A stretch of 64,000 nucleotides of DNA from an uncultured Erythrobacter sp. (GTDB lineage: Bacteria; Pseudomonadota; Alphaproteobacteria; Sphingomonadales; Sphingomonadaceae). The stretch's first letter is position 1. Each line of letters begins with the position of its first letter. Positions 46,999-57,563 of the stretch are shown here, one piece after another. The stretch spans positions 1,807,501 to 1,871,500 of the forward strand of contig CANLAD010000001.1 of the NCBI GenBank assembly GCA_947488755.1. Reading direction: 5' to 3'. The notes beneath the pieces are model-generated. The model searched no databases and was not told the DNA's origin. It saw only the letters and a list, made by a program, of their open reading frames with translations. The translations under genes were made by a program, and so were the position numbers.

Positions 46999-49551
46999 AT
47001 GGCCATGCGGGGGCGGCGATCAATCATGTTGTCGGGCGCGAGCGGGATCGCACTGCTGATCCATGTTCCAATCCTTGCGCAGTCGGCGTCGGTCGAACCC
47101 GATGAGACGCGTCCGATCGAATTCGCCGACACGGCAATCGGCCTTACCGCTTCGCAGCCCACCGCTGCTGCAGCGACTTCGATGCAGGCGTCCGGGCAGC
47201 GCGCGATCACATTCACCGTCCCGATCGTCTATGGCCAGCGCGCCCTTGGCGACGTTCTGATCGAAACGCGCGGCGGCAATGACGTGCGGATCGAAACACA
47301 GACGCTTTCCAACGAATTGTCCGTCCTGCTGAATGATGCAGGGGTCGCCGCGCTGACCGAATTGCTCGCCGGTCGAACCTTCGTGACGCCGTCGGTGCTT
47401 GCGCGCATGGGGCTCGATATCCGCTTCGACCAGCGCCGCCTGTCACTGGTTGTCGGCACTATCCCCGGCGAATATCGTCCGATCCAGTCGCTGGGACGGC
47501 CTGCACGCGAAGGCAATCTTCCCAATCTGCCGGTGATCGATCCCGAGCCGTTCAGCTCTTACCTCAACATCAATCTCAATCTCGATTACGAGAACGAAAC
47601 CGATTTCGAAAACCCGGAAATCTTCCTCAACGGCGCAACGCGTTTCGGCGACGTTGTGGTCGAATATGACGGGGCGTTCAGCGGCCAGTTCGTGGCTGAG
47701 GATTATCGCTTCTTTCGTCGCGGGGTGCGCGCCGTTTACGACCAGCCGGAAAAACAGCGCCGCTTTGCCGCAGGAGACTTGCGCGCCACGACCCTGCCAA
47801 TCCTGCGAACCCCGTTTCTGGGCGGCGTCTCGGTCGAAAAGGGCCGCCGCATCTTCGACCCGTTCCTGCCGGTGGCTCGGCTCGGCGCGCGCGAAATCTT
47901 CCTGGACAATCAGTCCAATGTCGAGGTGCTCTTGAACGGCGAGGTCTACCAGACCTTTCAGCTTGAGCCCGGCCGCTACAGCCTGGCCGATCTGCCCGTG
48001 CAGGTCGGAGCCAACGACATCCAGCTGCTGGTCAACGATTCCGCCGGGCGTCGGCAGGTGATTGATTTCAATTTCTTCTTCGAACCGCTCGACCTCGTCG
48101 TCGGCGAAGAGGAATATTCCTTCGCTATCGGTGCGATTGCGCAAAACCTGACATTTGAGCCGGACTATTCGGACGAGATCGGCGTTTCCGCCTTCTATCG
48201 CCGCGCCTTTTCGGAAAACCTCGTGTTCGGCGGCGGCACTCAGCTTTCCGAGGATCTGCAGTTAGCCGCACTTACCGCTTCGATCGTTCCGCAAGTCATC
48301 CCGGGGGCGTTCGATCTTGAAGGCGCGATGAGCACCGGCCCAGCCGGCACAGGCTTCGCATTCCGGGGCAATTACCGGTTCCGGTCTGGTAACACGTTTA
48401 CCGACAGCCGCCAGTTTTCGATCAATGTCGATTATGAGAGTGAAGGGTACCAGACCCTTTCGGATCTTATACCGGTCGCCTTCGACTTGCTCTCGGTCAG
48501 CGCCAATTACACGCAAGGGATCAACCAGCAGACGTTCCTGAACGCGGGCGCGATCTATACGACGGTCGGCGGACGATCGCAGGATACCTCAACCTTCTTT
48601 GTTGACGTCATCCACCGCCTCAACGACCGGCTGCGCCTGACAGGCGGGGTCGAATACGGCACAAGCCCCTTCTTCGATGACGATTTCGGGGTGCGGGTCG
48701 GCGTTGCGTATGCGCTGGGCGGGCTCACGCGCGCGAACCTCGATTACCGCAGCCGGGCGGACCTGCTCCGCGCCACCGTGTCGCGCGGGGCAGAAGACCA
48801 AGTGGGCGGCTTCGGTTACGATGTGGGCTTCACCAACGCACGCGGACAGGTCAGTTCGGACGCCAACGTCGTGTACAACAGCAACCGCTTCGAAGGGCGC
48901 ATTCTTGCGCAGACCATCGGACAAGGGCTTGACGGAGTGTTCGACCGGCAGACGGTGCGCATGCAGCTCGGCACCTCGCTCGCCTATGCGGGTGACACGT
49001 TCGGCATCGGTCGCCCGATCAATGATAGCTTCGCCCTGCTCAAGCGTGATCCGGCAATCGGCGATGTGGACGTCATCAGCGGGCGCAACCTGTCGGATAA
49101 CCGCTATGATGCGCGCAGTGGCGCGCTCGGTGCCGCGGTGCAGGGCGATCTCATCTCCTACGCTGCCCAAAGCATCCAATACGATGTCGCGGACACTGAT
49201 GTCGGCATCGATATCGGCGACGGCGTGTTCCAGGTCGACCCGCCCTATCGCTCTGGCTTCGAGGTCACCGTCGGCTCGGCCTACTTCATCAGTGCGACCG
49301 GCTTCCTGAAACTTGGCGACGAGCCGTTCGAGCTTGGCGGAGGACTGGTACAGTCGCCGGGAGACGACGAGTTCGAGCCACAGCCGTTCTTTACCAATTC
49401 GGCCGGCCGGTTCGCGATCATCGGGCTCGCGCCGGGCGGAACTTATCGGGTTGTGCTCAACACCGGCCAGGAGTTCGAGTTTACGGTGCCTGCAGACACG
49501 GCTAACCTTTATCGACTGGGTGATATCGTGCTCACACCCGCAGCGGAGTAA
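46999..49551 (+). CDS. fimbrial outer membrane usher protein
   Basis: 850 aa; signal peptide; LEPGRYSLADLPVQVGANDIQLLVNDSAGRRQVIDFNFFFEPLDL typical of ushers; C-terminal carboxypeptidase-like plug/CTD. Confidence 0.85.
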   Translation: MAMRGRRSIMLSGASGIALLIHVPILAQSASVEPDETRPIEFADTAIGLTASQPTAAAATSMQASGQRAITFTVPIVYGQRALGDVLIETRGGNDVRIETQTLSNELSVLLNDAGVAALTELLAGRTFVTPSVLARMGLDIRFDQRRLSLVVGTIPGEYRPIQSLGRPAREGNLPNLPVIDPEPFSSYLNINLNLDYENETDFENPEIFLNGATRFGDVVVEYDGAFSGQFVAEDYRFFRRGVRAVYDQPEKQRRFAAGDLRATTLPILRTPFLGGVSVEKGRRIFDPFLPVARLGAREIFLDNQSNVEVLLNGEVYQTFQLEPGRYSLADLPVQVGANDIQLLVNDSAGRRQVIDFNFFFEPLDLVVGEEEYSFAIGAIAQNLTFEPDYSDEIGVSAFYRRAFSENLVFGGGTQLSEDLQLAALTASIVPQVIPGAFDLEGAMSTGPAGTGFAFRGNYRFRSGNTFTDSRQFSINVDYESEGYQTLSDLIPVAFDLLSVSANYTQGINQQTFLNAGAIYTTVGGRSQDTSTFFVDVIHRLNDRLRLTGGVEYGTSPFFDDDFGVRVGVAYALGGLTRANLDYRSRADLLRATVSRGAEDQVGGFGYDVGFTNARGQVSSDANVVYNSNRFEGRILAQTIGQGLDGVFDRQTVRMQLGTSLAYAGDTFGIGRPINDSFALLKRDPAIGDVDVISGRNLSDNRYDARSGALGAAVQGDLISYAAQSIQYDVADTDVGIDIGDGVFQVDPPYRSGFEVTVGSAYFISATGFLKLGDEPFELGGGLVQSPGDDEFEPQPFFTNSAGRFAIIGLAPGGTYRVVLNTGQEFEFTVPADTANLYRLGDIVLTPAAE

Positions 49552-49556
49552 CTGAA

Positions 49557-50447
49557 ATGGCTATGCCTCGTATTCTCGCCCTGTCCCTGAGCGCGCTTGC
49601 CCTTGGTGCGGTATCCTCTCCCGCCGTCGCCTGTGCGCCGGAGTTCCTGCGCGCCGCACAGACCATTTCGCTGACCGCAACCGAAGTCGGCGACAGCGCG
49701 CGGGTGGAGGCGAGCGAACAGCTGCTCATCCGCAATTCCGGCGAAGGGGAATGCAACGCGTTTCTGCGCATTGCGCGCTTCAGTACTTCGGATCCCGATC
49801 CAGCCCGCAATTTCTCGATCACGAGCGGCGGGCAAGTGATCGATATTCTCCCCTCCGAAGTCTCGGCGGCGTCCTCCGCAAGCGACCTGTTCGTTCCCGC
49901 CATCGCGAGCGGTGGCGGGGATAGCCGGTCCGTCCCGCTGCGCTTCAGCTTCCCGGCCACCTGGGGCGTTGCCAGCGGCACTTCCACGGAGACGCTGCTG
50001 GTGCAGTTGATCGACGAGACCGGGCAGGTGTTCGATGACCTGATCCTGACCGTCAATCTCAACGTACTGCCCTCGGTCGAGCTGCGGATCGTTGGCGCGA
50101 CCGGCACGAACCGCATCGCGCGGATCGACCTTGGTGCACTGAACCCGCGGGCGATCACCCGCTCCGATCCGTTTGGCGTTCTGGTAAAGAGTACGTCGCC
50201 CTACACCGTCACTTTCGCGTCCAGCAATGGCGGCGCGTTGGTCCATGATGTCGCAAGCGATCGGATCGAGTACGATCTGCGCGCGGGCGGGCGTGAGGTC
50301 GATTTGAGCGGGGCGAACCCCGGCGCTTTCGGCCGCCTGACGACCGGGCTTGGAGAATTGCACGCACTCGAAATCACCGTCCCGCCCTTCGTCGCGCAGG
50401 CAGGTGAGTATACCGATCGGGTGGTGATTACGGTCTCGGCAGGCTGA
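49557..50447 (+). CDS. two-domain spore-coat-U-like protein, candidate pilus tip adhesin
   Basis: Signal peptide; two beta-rich halves; downstream of usher. Confidence 0.55.
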   Translation: MAMPRILALSLSALALGAVSSPAVACAPEFLRAAQTISLTATEVGDSARVEASEQLLIRNSGEGECNAFLRIARFSTSDPDPARNFSITSGGQVIDILPSEVSAASSASDLFVPAIASGGGDSRSVPLRFSFPATWGVASGTSTETLLVQLIDETGQVFDDLILTVNLNVLPSVELRIVGATGTNRIARIDLGALNPRAITRSDPFGVLVKSTSPYTVTFASSNGGALVHDVASDRIEYDLRAGGREVDLSGANPGAFGRLTTGLGELHALEITVPPFVAQAGEYTDRVVITVSAG

Positions 50448-50463
50448 TCCGCCGCGGCGCGCG

Positions 50464-50883
50464 TCAGACGGGCGTCATCGCAAAGCTGATCGCCAGCGGC
50501 GACTGAAGCTGCTCGGTCGCAACCTCGACATCAACCGGTCCGTGACGGGCGCCTTGTCGGAATTGCACGAGGGAAAAGCCGCTCGCCTCGAGCGAACTGC
50601 TCAATCCATCATAAGTCACGTCGGCCTGCTCACCTTCTACCAGCGGTCGGTAGGAGGCGACGACCTGAAATCCGCGATTGGTGTTGCAGCTTTCGAAGAA
50701 GCGCGAGGTTGCAATCGACTGGCTTTCGCTCGCGATGGTTGTCGATGAGGAGAGCGAGCACATGGCGGGAATTCGGGCCGAAACCTGCATACCGGCATCG
50801 GCATTGTCGCGGGCGAAGGCGGGCTGCGACGTCGCCATGATCAGCGAAGCAGCGCCATAAGCGACCAGGGTTTTGAATTGCAT
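50464..50883 (-). CDS. secreted pilin/spore-coat-U-like protein
   Basis: 139 aa; signal peptide; MQVSARIPAMCSLSSSTTIASESQSI...; converges on pilus operon. Confidence 0.5.
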   Translation of the reverse strand: MQFKTLVAYGAASLIMATSQPAFARDNADAGMQVSARIPAMCSLSSSTTIASESQSIATSRFFESCNTNRGFQVVASYRPLVEGEQADVTYDGLSSSLEASGFSLVQFRQGARHGPVDVEVATEQLQSPLAISFAMTPV

Positions 50884-51085
50884 ATGTGCTCCTGTTCCTT
50901 TGAAGCAGGGCTAATGCCAATTCGCTAAGGTATCCTTTCCAAGCGCTTAAATGTCCCGTGGATGCGTTGTGCCGAGTTGCGGATCGGCTCGCGGCTTGCA
51001 CCAAAGCAGCGTGGTGCCGGTTTCTATCTCTTGCCAGCATCGCACGGCGGCGTCATTTGAAGCGTAAGAGACAGGAGAGAATGCC

Positions 51086-52591
51086 ATGCGCCAGATCGAT
51101 CATTTCCTTGCAAAACCTGCCCCAAGTGGAAGCTCGTCGCGCACCCACAAAGTCTGGAACCCCTCGACTGGCGAAGTACAGGCGCAAGTTCCGCTGGGCG
51201 ATGCGGCGCTGCTGGATACAGCGATCGAGACCGCGAAGGAAGTCCAGCCCGGCTGGGCCGCGACCAATCCGCAAAAGCGCGCGCGGGTCATGTTCAAGTT
51301 CAAGGAGTTGATCGAGGCGAACATGCAGCCCCTCGCCGAGCTGCTCTCGAGCGAGCACGGCAAGGTGATCGACGATGCCAAGGGCGATGTGCAGCGCGGG
51401 CTTGAAGTGATCGAATATGCCTGTGGCATTCCGCAGGTGCTGAAAGGCGAATACACGCAAGGCGCGGGGCCGGGGATCGATGTCTATTCGATGCGCCAGC
51501 CGCTTGGCATCGGGGCAGGCATCACTCCGTTCAACTTTCCCGCAATGATCCCGATGTGGATGTTCGGCATGGCGATCGCGGCAGGCAATGCCTTCATCCT
51601 CAAGCCGTCCGAGCGCGATCCCAGCGTGCCGGTGCGGCTTGCCGAGTTGTTCGTCGAAGCGGGCGCTCCCGAAGGGCTATTGCAGGTCGTCCACGGCGAC
51701 AAGGAAATGGTAGACGCAATCCTCGACCACACGGACATCAGCGCAGTCAGCTTCGTGGGATCGTCCGATATTGCCCACTATGTCTACAAGCGCGGCGTCG
51801 CGGCGGGCAAGCGCGTGCAGGCGATGGGCGGCGCGAAGAACCACGGCATCGTCATGCCCGACGCCGATCTCGATCAGGTGGTGAACGATTTGTCCGGCGC
51901 GGCCTTCGGTTCCGCGGGCGAGCGCTGCATGGCGCTACCCGTGGTCGTGCCGGTGGGCGAGGATACCGCCGAGCGGCTGAAGGAAAAGCTGATCCCCGCC
52001 ATCAACGCCCTGCGCATCGGGGTTTCAAGTGATCCGGACGCGCATTACGGCCCCGTCGTCACGCCAGAACACAAAGCACGGATCGAAGGCTGGATCGACA
52101 CCGCCGAGAAGGAAGGCGCGGAGATTGTCATCGACGGGCGCGGGTTTACCCTTCAAGGGCACGAGGATGGCTTTTTCGTGGGTCCGACCCTGATCGACCG
52201 CGTGACGCCGAAGATGGAAAGCTACCAGGAAGAGATCTTCGGCCCTGTCCTGCAGATCGTGCGCGCCGACGATTTCGAGCATGCGGTGCGCCTGCCTTCG
52301 GAGCATCAATACGGCAACGGCGTCGCGATCTTCACCCGCAACGGCCACGCCGCCCGCGAATTCGCGCACCGCGTCAACGTCGGGATGGTCGGCATCAATG
52401 TGCCGATCCCCGTCCCTGTCAGCTACCACAGCTTCGGTGGTTGGAAACGCTCGGGCTTTGGCGATATCGACCAGTATGGGACCGAAGGCCTGCGTTTCTG
52501 GACCAAGGTCAAGAAGGTAACCCAGCGCTGGCCCGACGGCACGGCGGATGCAGACAACAAGGACGCGTTTATCATTCCGACGATGGGGTAG
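51086..52591 (+). CDS. mmsA: CoA-acylating methylmalonate-semialdehyde dehydrogenase
   Basis: FNFPAMIPMWMFGMAIAAGNAFILKPSERDPSVP; GERCMALPVVV; next to mmsB and other valine-degradation genes. Confidence 0.93.
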   Translation: MRQIDHFLAKPAPSGSSSRTHKVWNPSTGEVQAQVPLGDAALLDTAIETAKEVQPGWAATNPQKRARVMFKFKELIEANMQPLAELLSSEHGKVIDDAKGDVQRGLEVIEYACGIPQVLKGEYTQGAGPGIDVYSMRQPLGIGAGITPFNFPAMIPMWMFGMAIAAGNAFILKPSERDPSVPVRLAELFVEAGAPEGLLQVVHGDKEMVDAILDHTDISAVSFVGSSDIAHYVYKRGVAAGKRVQAMGGAKNHGIVMPDADLDQVVNDLSGAAFGSAGERCMALPVVVPVGEDTAERLKEKLIPAINALRIGVSSDPDAHYGPVVTPEHKARIEGWIDTAEKEGAEIVIDGRGFTLQGHEDGFFVGPTLIDRVTPKMESYQEEIFGPVLQIVRADDFEHAVRLPSEHQYGNGVAIFTRNGHAAREFAHRVNVGMVGINVPIPVPVSYHSFGGWKRSGFGDIDQYGTEGLRFWTKVKKVTQRWPDGTADADNKDAFIIPTMG

Positions 52592-52596
52592 GTTTC

Positions 52597-53082
52597 ATGC
52601 GCGCTTTTGCCTTGTCCGTCATACTGGTCCTTTCCGCCTGCAACCAGCAGGAGGCCGGGCCGGTCGACAGCGAAGTATCACCCACCAGCGGTGCGGATGA
52701 CGAGCAGACGCTGCCGGGCGAACGCAGCCTCGCAGATGAGACCGAAACCGGTCCCACCCGCGCAGCGCGCCAGCTGCCCGGCATTCCCGCCCCCTTCGTC
52801 GGCGTGTGGGATCATGTGAACGGGAACTGCATGCCCGCCTCCGACCTAAGGATGGAGATCGAGCCGCAGCGCATCACCTTCTACGAATCGGTCGGCACTG
52901 TGCGCGAAGTCAGTCCGCTCGGTGAGGATGCGGTCGGCGTTCGGCTCGACATGGAAGGCGAGGGCGAAACCTGGGACAGCACATTGCGGCTCACGCTTTC
53001 GGACGATGGTGAGATTCTCACGCCTAGCAATGCGGGAGACCACCCCGAAGATGCTTTGGCACGCAAGCGGTGTGATAGTTAA
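52597..53082 (+). CDS. putative lipoprotein
   Basis: MRAFALSVILVLSACNQQ lipobox. Confidence 0.7.
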   Translation: MRAFALSVILVLSACNQQEAGPVDSEVSPTSGADDEQTLPGERSLADETETGPTRAARQLPGIPAPFVGVWDHVNGNCMPASDLRMEIEPQRITFYESVGTVREVSPLGEDAVGVRLDMEGEGETWDSTLRLTLSDDGEILTPSNAGDHPEDALARKRCDS

Positions 53083-53480
53083 ACCGCGCCTCGCGCCCGC
53101 TTATCGCGGACCGGTGCAAGCCTCCGCTCAGCCAGCTCGATCAGCTGCGAAAGGTCGCCCATCGCGTTCATCTCGTCCGCCGATGCCACAATCCGCACGC
53201 CGCCCCTCTCATCGCGCAGCAGGATCACGGGCAGCTTTTCCTCAAAACCGGGAAGATGTTTGCGATAGTCGTCTCGGTGCAGTTCGATTGTCTCGAACGG
53301 AACACGGTTCAGGAACGCCTTCCATTCGCGCTTCACGGTAAAGAACCCGAAGGCGAGCGCGCACAACGCACAAGGATAGCTGGCGGGCGCGAAGGTTTTC
53401 CAGAAACTGTCGCGCACCGCATTCAAAAGTCCGCCATCGGCGTTGTAGATCATCACGAGGACCGGTTCGGGAGTGCTCAT
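53079..53480 (-). CDS. hypothetical protein with CALC motif
   Basis: 133 aa; SYPCALCALAFGFFTVKREWKAFL. Confidence 0.55.
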   Translation of the reverse strand: MSTPEPVLVMIYNADGGLLNAVRDSFWKTFAPASYPCALCALAFGFFTVKREWKAFLNRVPFETIELHRDDYRKHLPGFEEKLPVILLRDERGGVRIVASADEMNAMGDLSQLIELAERRLAPVRDKRARGAV

Positions 53481-53593
53481 GCCAGTCCTTCGCGCCAATT
53501 CGCCGACCGGTTACACCGGTCGCGCGTCCACTTGCAAATTTGGGAGCAATCGCGCCCTTCCCTCCCCTCGGGTCTGGGGCTAATGGCATCCGC

Positions 53594-54739
53594 ATGACAG
53601 CACAATTCCAGCTCACCGACGACCAGCTTGCCATCCGCGAACTGGCTGAAAGGTTCACCGCCGACAACATTACGCCAAACGCCGCTGAATGGGATGAAAA
53701 ACACATCTTTCCACGCGACGTGATTCAGCAGAGCGCGGAGCTTGGCTTCGGCTCGATCTACGTTTCGGAAGACAGCGGCGGGATCGGGCTGGGGCGGCTC
53801 GAAGCGGCGCTGATCATGGAGGCAATGGCCTATGGCTGCCCCTCCACCAGCGCGTTCATCTCGATACACAACATGGCTGCTTGGATGATCGACCGGTTCG
53901 GCGGCGAGACGGTAAAGTCGAAATATCTGCCAAAGCTCGTCACGATGGAGCACGTCGCGAGCTATTGCCTGACTGAACCCGCCAGCGGCTCGGACGCCGC
54001 CGCGCTCAAGACTACAGCGCGCAAGGATGGCGATCACTACGTCTTGAACGGCACTAAGCAGTTCATCTCCGGCGCAGGCGCGAACGAGGTCTATGTCGCG
54101 ATGGTCCGCACGGGCGAAGACGGCCCGCGCGGGATCAGCGCGATGGTGATCGAAAAGGATATAGAAGGCCTCAGTTTTGGCGCAAACGAGAAGAAGCTCG
54201 GCTGGCACTCGCAACCCACCGCGCAGCTGATCTTCGAGGATGTGCGCGTTCCCGCCGAAAATCTGGTTGGCGGCGAAGGTGAGGGTTTTCGCATCGCGAT
54301 GATGGGGCTTGACGGCGGCCGCCTGAATATCGGCGCCTGTTCGCTTGGAGGCGCGCAAAGGTGTCTCGACGAATCGATCCGCTATACCAAGGAGCGTGAG
54401 CAGTTCGGCCAACCGGTGGCCGAGTTCCAGAACACGCAGTTCATGCTCGCCGACATGGCCACCGACCTCGAAGCGGCGCGCGCCTTGCTGTATCTGGCCG
54501 CCGCAAAAGTGACTGACAACGCCCCTGACAAGACCCGCTTTTCCGCGATGGCGAAGCGGCTTGCGACCGATAATGGGTCCGCCATTGTCGACCGCGCGCT
54601 GCAATTGCACGGCGGCTATGGTTATCTCCAGGATTACCCGATCGAGCGCTTCTGGCGCGATCTGCGCGTGCATTCGATCCTGGAGGGCACGAACCAGATC
54701 ATGCGCATGGTGGTCGGTCGCGACCTGCTGCGACAGTAA
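53594..54739 (+). CDS. acyl-CoA dehydrogenase (isobutyryl-CoA dehydrogenase-like by context)
   Basis: YCLTEPASGSDAAALKTTARKDGDHYVLNGTKQFISGA; LHGGYGYLQDYPIER. Confidence 0.92.
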   Translation: MTAQFQLTDDQLAIRELAERFTADNITPNAAEWDEKHIFPRDVIQQSAELGFGSIYVSEDSGGIGLGRLEAALIMEAMAYGCPSTSAFISIHNMAAWMIDRFGGETVKSKYLPKLVTMEHVASYCLTEPASGSDAAALKTTARKDGDHYVLNGTKQFISGAGANEVYVAMVRTGEDGPRGISAMVIEKDIEGLSFGANEKKLGWHSQPTAQLIFEDVRVPAENLVGGEGEGFRIAMMGLDGGRLNIGACSLGGAQRCLDESIRYTKEREQFGQPVAEFQNTQFMLADMATDLEAARALLYLAAAKVTDNAPDKTRFSAMAKRLATDNGSAIVDRALQLHGGYGYLQDYPIERFWRDLRVHSILEGTNQIMRMVVGRDLLRQ

Positions 54740-54750
54740 GGGTATTGAGA

Positions 54751-55809
54751 ATGACAGAAGACGTCCTGACGCGGACCGACGGCCCCATCGGGCGTATCTC
54801 GCTCAACCGGCCAAAGGCGCTGCATGCGCTCACCCTCGACATGTGCCACACGATGAGCGCGGCGCTGTCCGAATGGGCGGACGACGACGGCATCGAAGCG
54901 GTCATGATCGACCACGCGCAGGGCCGGGGCTTTTGCGCAGGCGGCGATATTGCGATGCTGCGCGATTCGGCGCTGAATGACGGCGGTGAGCGGGCGCGCC
55001 GGTTCTTTCATGACGAGTATCAGCTCAACCATCAGCTTTTCACCTATCCCAAGCCGGTGGTCGCCTTCATGGACGGGATCACGATGGGCGGCGGGGTCGG
55101 CATCGCGCTGCCCGCGAAGTTCCGCGTCGCTACCGAGAACACCCGTTTTGCCATGCCGGAGACGGGGATCGGCCTGTTCCCCGATGTCGGCGGCGGCTGG
55201 TATCTGTCGCGCATCGGCGGGCGGCTAGGCCAGTTCCTTGCATTGACAGGTGCGCGGCTCGATGGGGCGGAGGCTTTGTGGACCGGCCTCGCGACCCATT
55301 ACGTGCCGAGCGAGATGCTGGACGATATCAAGACGCGCATCATCGAGCGGCCAGGACGGATATCCGGCATCCTGTCCGAACCGGTCGGCACCCCGCCGCC
55401 TGCCAAGATCGAGGACAACGCGCTCAAGATCGCCAAGCATTTTGCCAGCGATGATTACGAAACCATCCTCGAAAGCCTGGAAAAGGCGGCCGAGGACGGC
55501 GACGAATGGGCACAGAAGGAGCGCGATACGCTGGGCACCAAAAGCCCTCAGACCTGCAAGGTCGCCCTGCGCCAGCTCGCAACCAGCGAAACGCTGAGCA
55601 CCTTCGCTGACAACATGACGATGGAATACCGCATCGCCAGCCGCGTCATTACTCGACCCGATTTCGCCGAAGGGGTGCGCGCGGTGATCGTCGATAAATC
55701 CGGCGATCCGAAATGGGATCCGCCCACCCCCGAGGGCGTCACCGAGGAACTGCTCGACAGCATTTTCGCGCCGCTGCCGCCCGGCGAGGAATGGGCGGCG
55801 TTGAAGTAA
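54751..55809 (+). CDS. 3-hydroxyisobutyryl-CoA hydrolase / enoyl-CoA hydratase-isomerase family
   Basis: [62 protein letters not shown]. Confidence 0.9.
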   Translation: MTEDVLTRTDGPIGRISLNRPKALHALTLDMCHTMSAALSEWADDDGIEAVMIDHAQGRGFCAGGDIAMLRDSALNDGGERARRFFHDEYQLNHQLFTYPKPVVAFMDGITMGGGVGIALPAKFRVATENTRFAMPETGIGLFPDVGGGWYLSRIGGRLGQFLALTGARLDGAEALWTGLATHYVPSEMLDDIKTRIIERPGRISGILSEPVGTPPPAKIEDNALKIAKHFASDDYETILESLEKAAEDGDEWAQKERDTLGTKSPQTCKVALRQLATSETLSTFADNMTMEYRIASRVITRPDFAEGVRAVIVDKSGDPKWDPPTPEGVTEELLDSIFAPLPPGEEWAALK

Positions 55810-55810
55810 T

Positions 55811-55891
55811 CGTCATCCCGGCGAAAGCTGGGATCTCTGTCCGCATGGTCGGACGCTACCGAGACAGATCCCAGCTTTCGCCGGGATGACG
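55811..55891. repeat. REP/BIME-like long inverted repeat
   Basis: 26-bp perfect arms CGTCATCCCGGCGAAAGCTGGGATCT (55811-55836) and its complement (55866-55891), inner stem GTCCG...CGGAC. Confidence 0.85.
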
Positions 55892-55900
55892 GAGAAGAGA

Positions 55901-56695
55901 ATGACCTACGAAACCATCACCGTCGAAACCGATGCGCAGGACACCCAGGGTGTCACCCTGATGACGCTCAACCGTCCAAAGACCCTGAACGCGCTGAACA
56001 CCACCGTGCTCGCCGAGCTGATCGACGCCTTCGCCGCCTATCAGGACGACGACAGCCAGCTTTGCGCGGTATTGACCGGATCGGGCGAAAAGGCGTTCGC
56101 CGCCGGTGCTGACATCAAGGAAATGCACGAGCAATCGGCCGCGGATTTTTATCTGCAGGACTTTTTCGCGCCGTGGACCAGCGAGATCGTCAAGAAGACC
56201 CGCAAGCCATGGATCGCGGCGGTGAACGGGTTTGCGCTCGGCGGCGGGTGTGAGCTGGCGATGATGGCGGACTTCATCATCGCGTCCGAAAACGCGAAGT
56301 TCGGCCAGCCCGAAATCAAGCTCGGCGTCGCGCCCGGAATGGGCGGCTCGCAGCGCCTGACCCGCGCGATTGGCAAGTCGAAGTCGATGGAAATGTGCCT
56401 CACGGGCCGGATGATGGACGCCGAGGAAGCCGAACGCAGCAATCTCGTCGCCCGCGTCGTCCCGCATGGCGATCTGATCGCCGAAGCGCTCAAGACCGCA
56501 GGCACCATTGCCGGAATGCCGCCAATGGCCGCAATCGCGAACAAGGAAATGGTGAACTCCGCCTTCGAAATGACGCTCGATCAAGGGCTAATCATGGAAC
56601 GACGCATCTTCCAGATCCTCACCGCGAGCGAGGACAAGGCGGAAGGTATGGCGGCGTTCATCGAGAAGCGCGACGGTAAGTGGAAGGGACGGTGA
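55901..56695 (+). CDS. enoyl-CoA hydratase
   Basis: [57 protein letters not shown]. Confidence 0.92.
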   Translation: MTYETITVETDAQDTQGVTLMTLNRPKTLNALNTTVLAELIDAFAAYQDDDSQLCAVLTGSGEKAFAAGADIKEMHEQSAADFYLQDFFAPWTSEIVKKTRKPWIAAVNGFALGGGCELAMMADFIIASENAKFGQPEIKLGVAPGMGGSQRLTRAIGKSKSMEMCLTGRMMDAEEAERSNLVARVVPHGDLIAEALKTAGTIAGMPPMAAIANKEMVNSAFEMTLDQGLIMERRIFQILTASEDKAEGMAAFIEKRDGKWKGR

Positions 56696-56696
56696 A

Positions 56697-57563
56697 ATGA
56701 AAATCGCATTCATCGGCCTTGGCAATATGGGCGGCGGGATGGCCGCGAACCTTGTGAAAGCGGGGCATACGGTCCGGGCGTTCGATCTCAGCGAAGACGC
56801 GCTTGCGAGTGCTAAATCCGCCGGGTGCGAGACATTCTCCAGCGCCCGCGAAGCTGTGGAAGGCGTCGAGGCGATTGTCTCGATGCTGCCCAATGGCGCA
56901 ATCGTCAAAACCGTCTACACCAACGAAGTTATCGGCCACGCGCCGCACGCCGCGACGCTGATCGACTGCTCGACCATCGACGTCGCGACCGCGCGCGAGG
57001 TTGCTGATGCCGCCCATGCGCAGGGCTACAAGATGGTCGACGCGCCTGTATCTGGCGGGATCGCAGCAGCCGAAGCGGGCACGCTCACATTCATGGTCGG
57101 TGGAGAACGCCATGCCTTCGATGCCGCGCAGGCGGTGCTGGACGCGATGGGCAAGGCCGTCATCCATGCGGGCGATGCGGGCAACGGGCAGGCGGCAAAG
57201 ATCTGCAACAACATGCTGCTCGCGATCCAGATGATCGGTACGGCCGAAGCGTTTACGATGGCGCAAAAGCTCGGGCTCGACGCGCAGACATTCTACGATA
57301 TTTCCAGCGTCTCATCCGGCCAGTGCTGGTCGATGACGAGCTATTGCCCAGTCCCCGGCGTCGGTCCGCAGAGCCCTTCGGACAATGAATACAAGGGCGG
57401 GTTTGCCTCGGCACTGATGCTGAAAGATCTGAAGCTGGCTATGGAAGCGGCCGAGACCGCGGGCGCGAAAACGCCTTTGGGCGAGCAGGCGAAGGGCATC
57501 TACGAGCGGTTCGCGCAGGAGCATGGCGCGCTAGATTTTTCCGGGATCATCAAAACGCTCTGA
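56697..57563 (+). CDS. mmsB: 3-hydroxyisobutyrate dehydrogenase
   Basis: IAFIGLGNMGGGMAANLVKAGH; DAPVSGGIAAAEAGTLTFMVGG; GQAAKICNNMLLAIQM. Confidence 0.95.
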   Translation: MKIAFIGLGNMGGGMAANLVKAGHTVRAFDLSEDALASAKSAGCETFSSAREAVEGVEAIVSMLPNGAIVKTVYTNEVIGHAPHAATLIDCSTIDVATAREVADAAHAQGYKMVDAPVSGGIAAAEAGTLTFMVGGERHAFDAAQAVLDAMGKAVIHAGDAGNGQAAKICNNMLLAIQMIGTAEAFTMAQKLGLDAQTFYDISSVSSGQCWSMTSYCPVPGVGPQSPSDNEYKGGFASALMLKDLKLAMEAAETAGAKTPLGEQAKGIYERFAQEHGALDFSGIIKTL

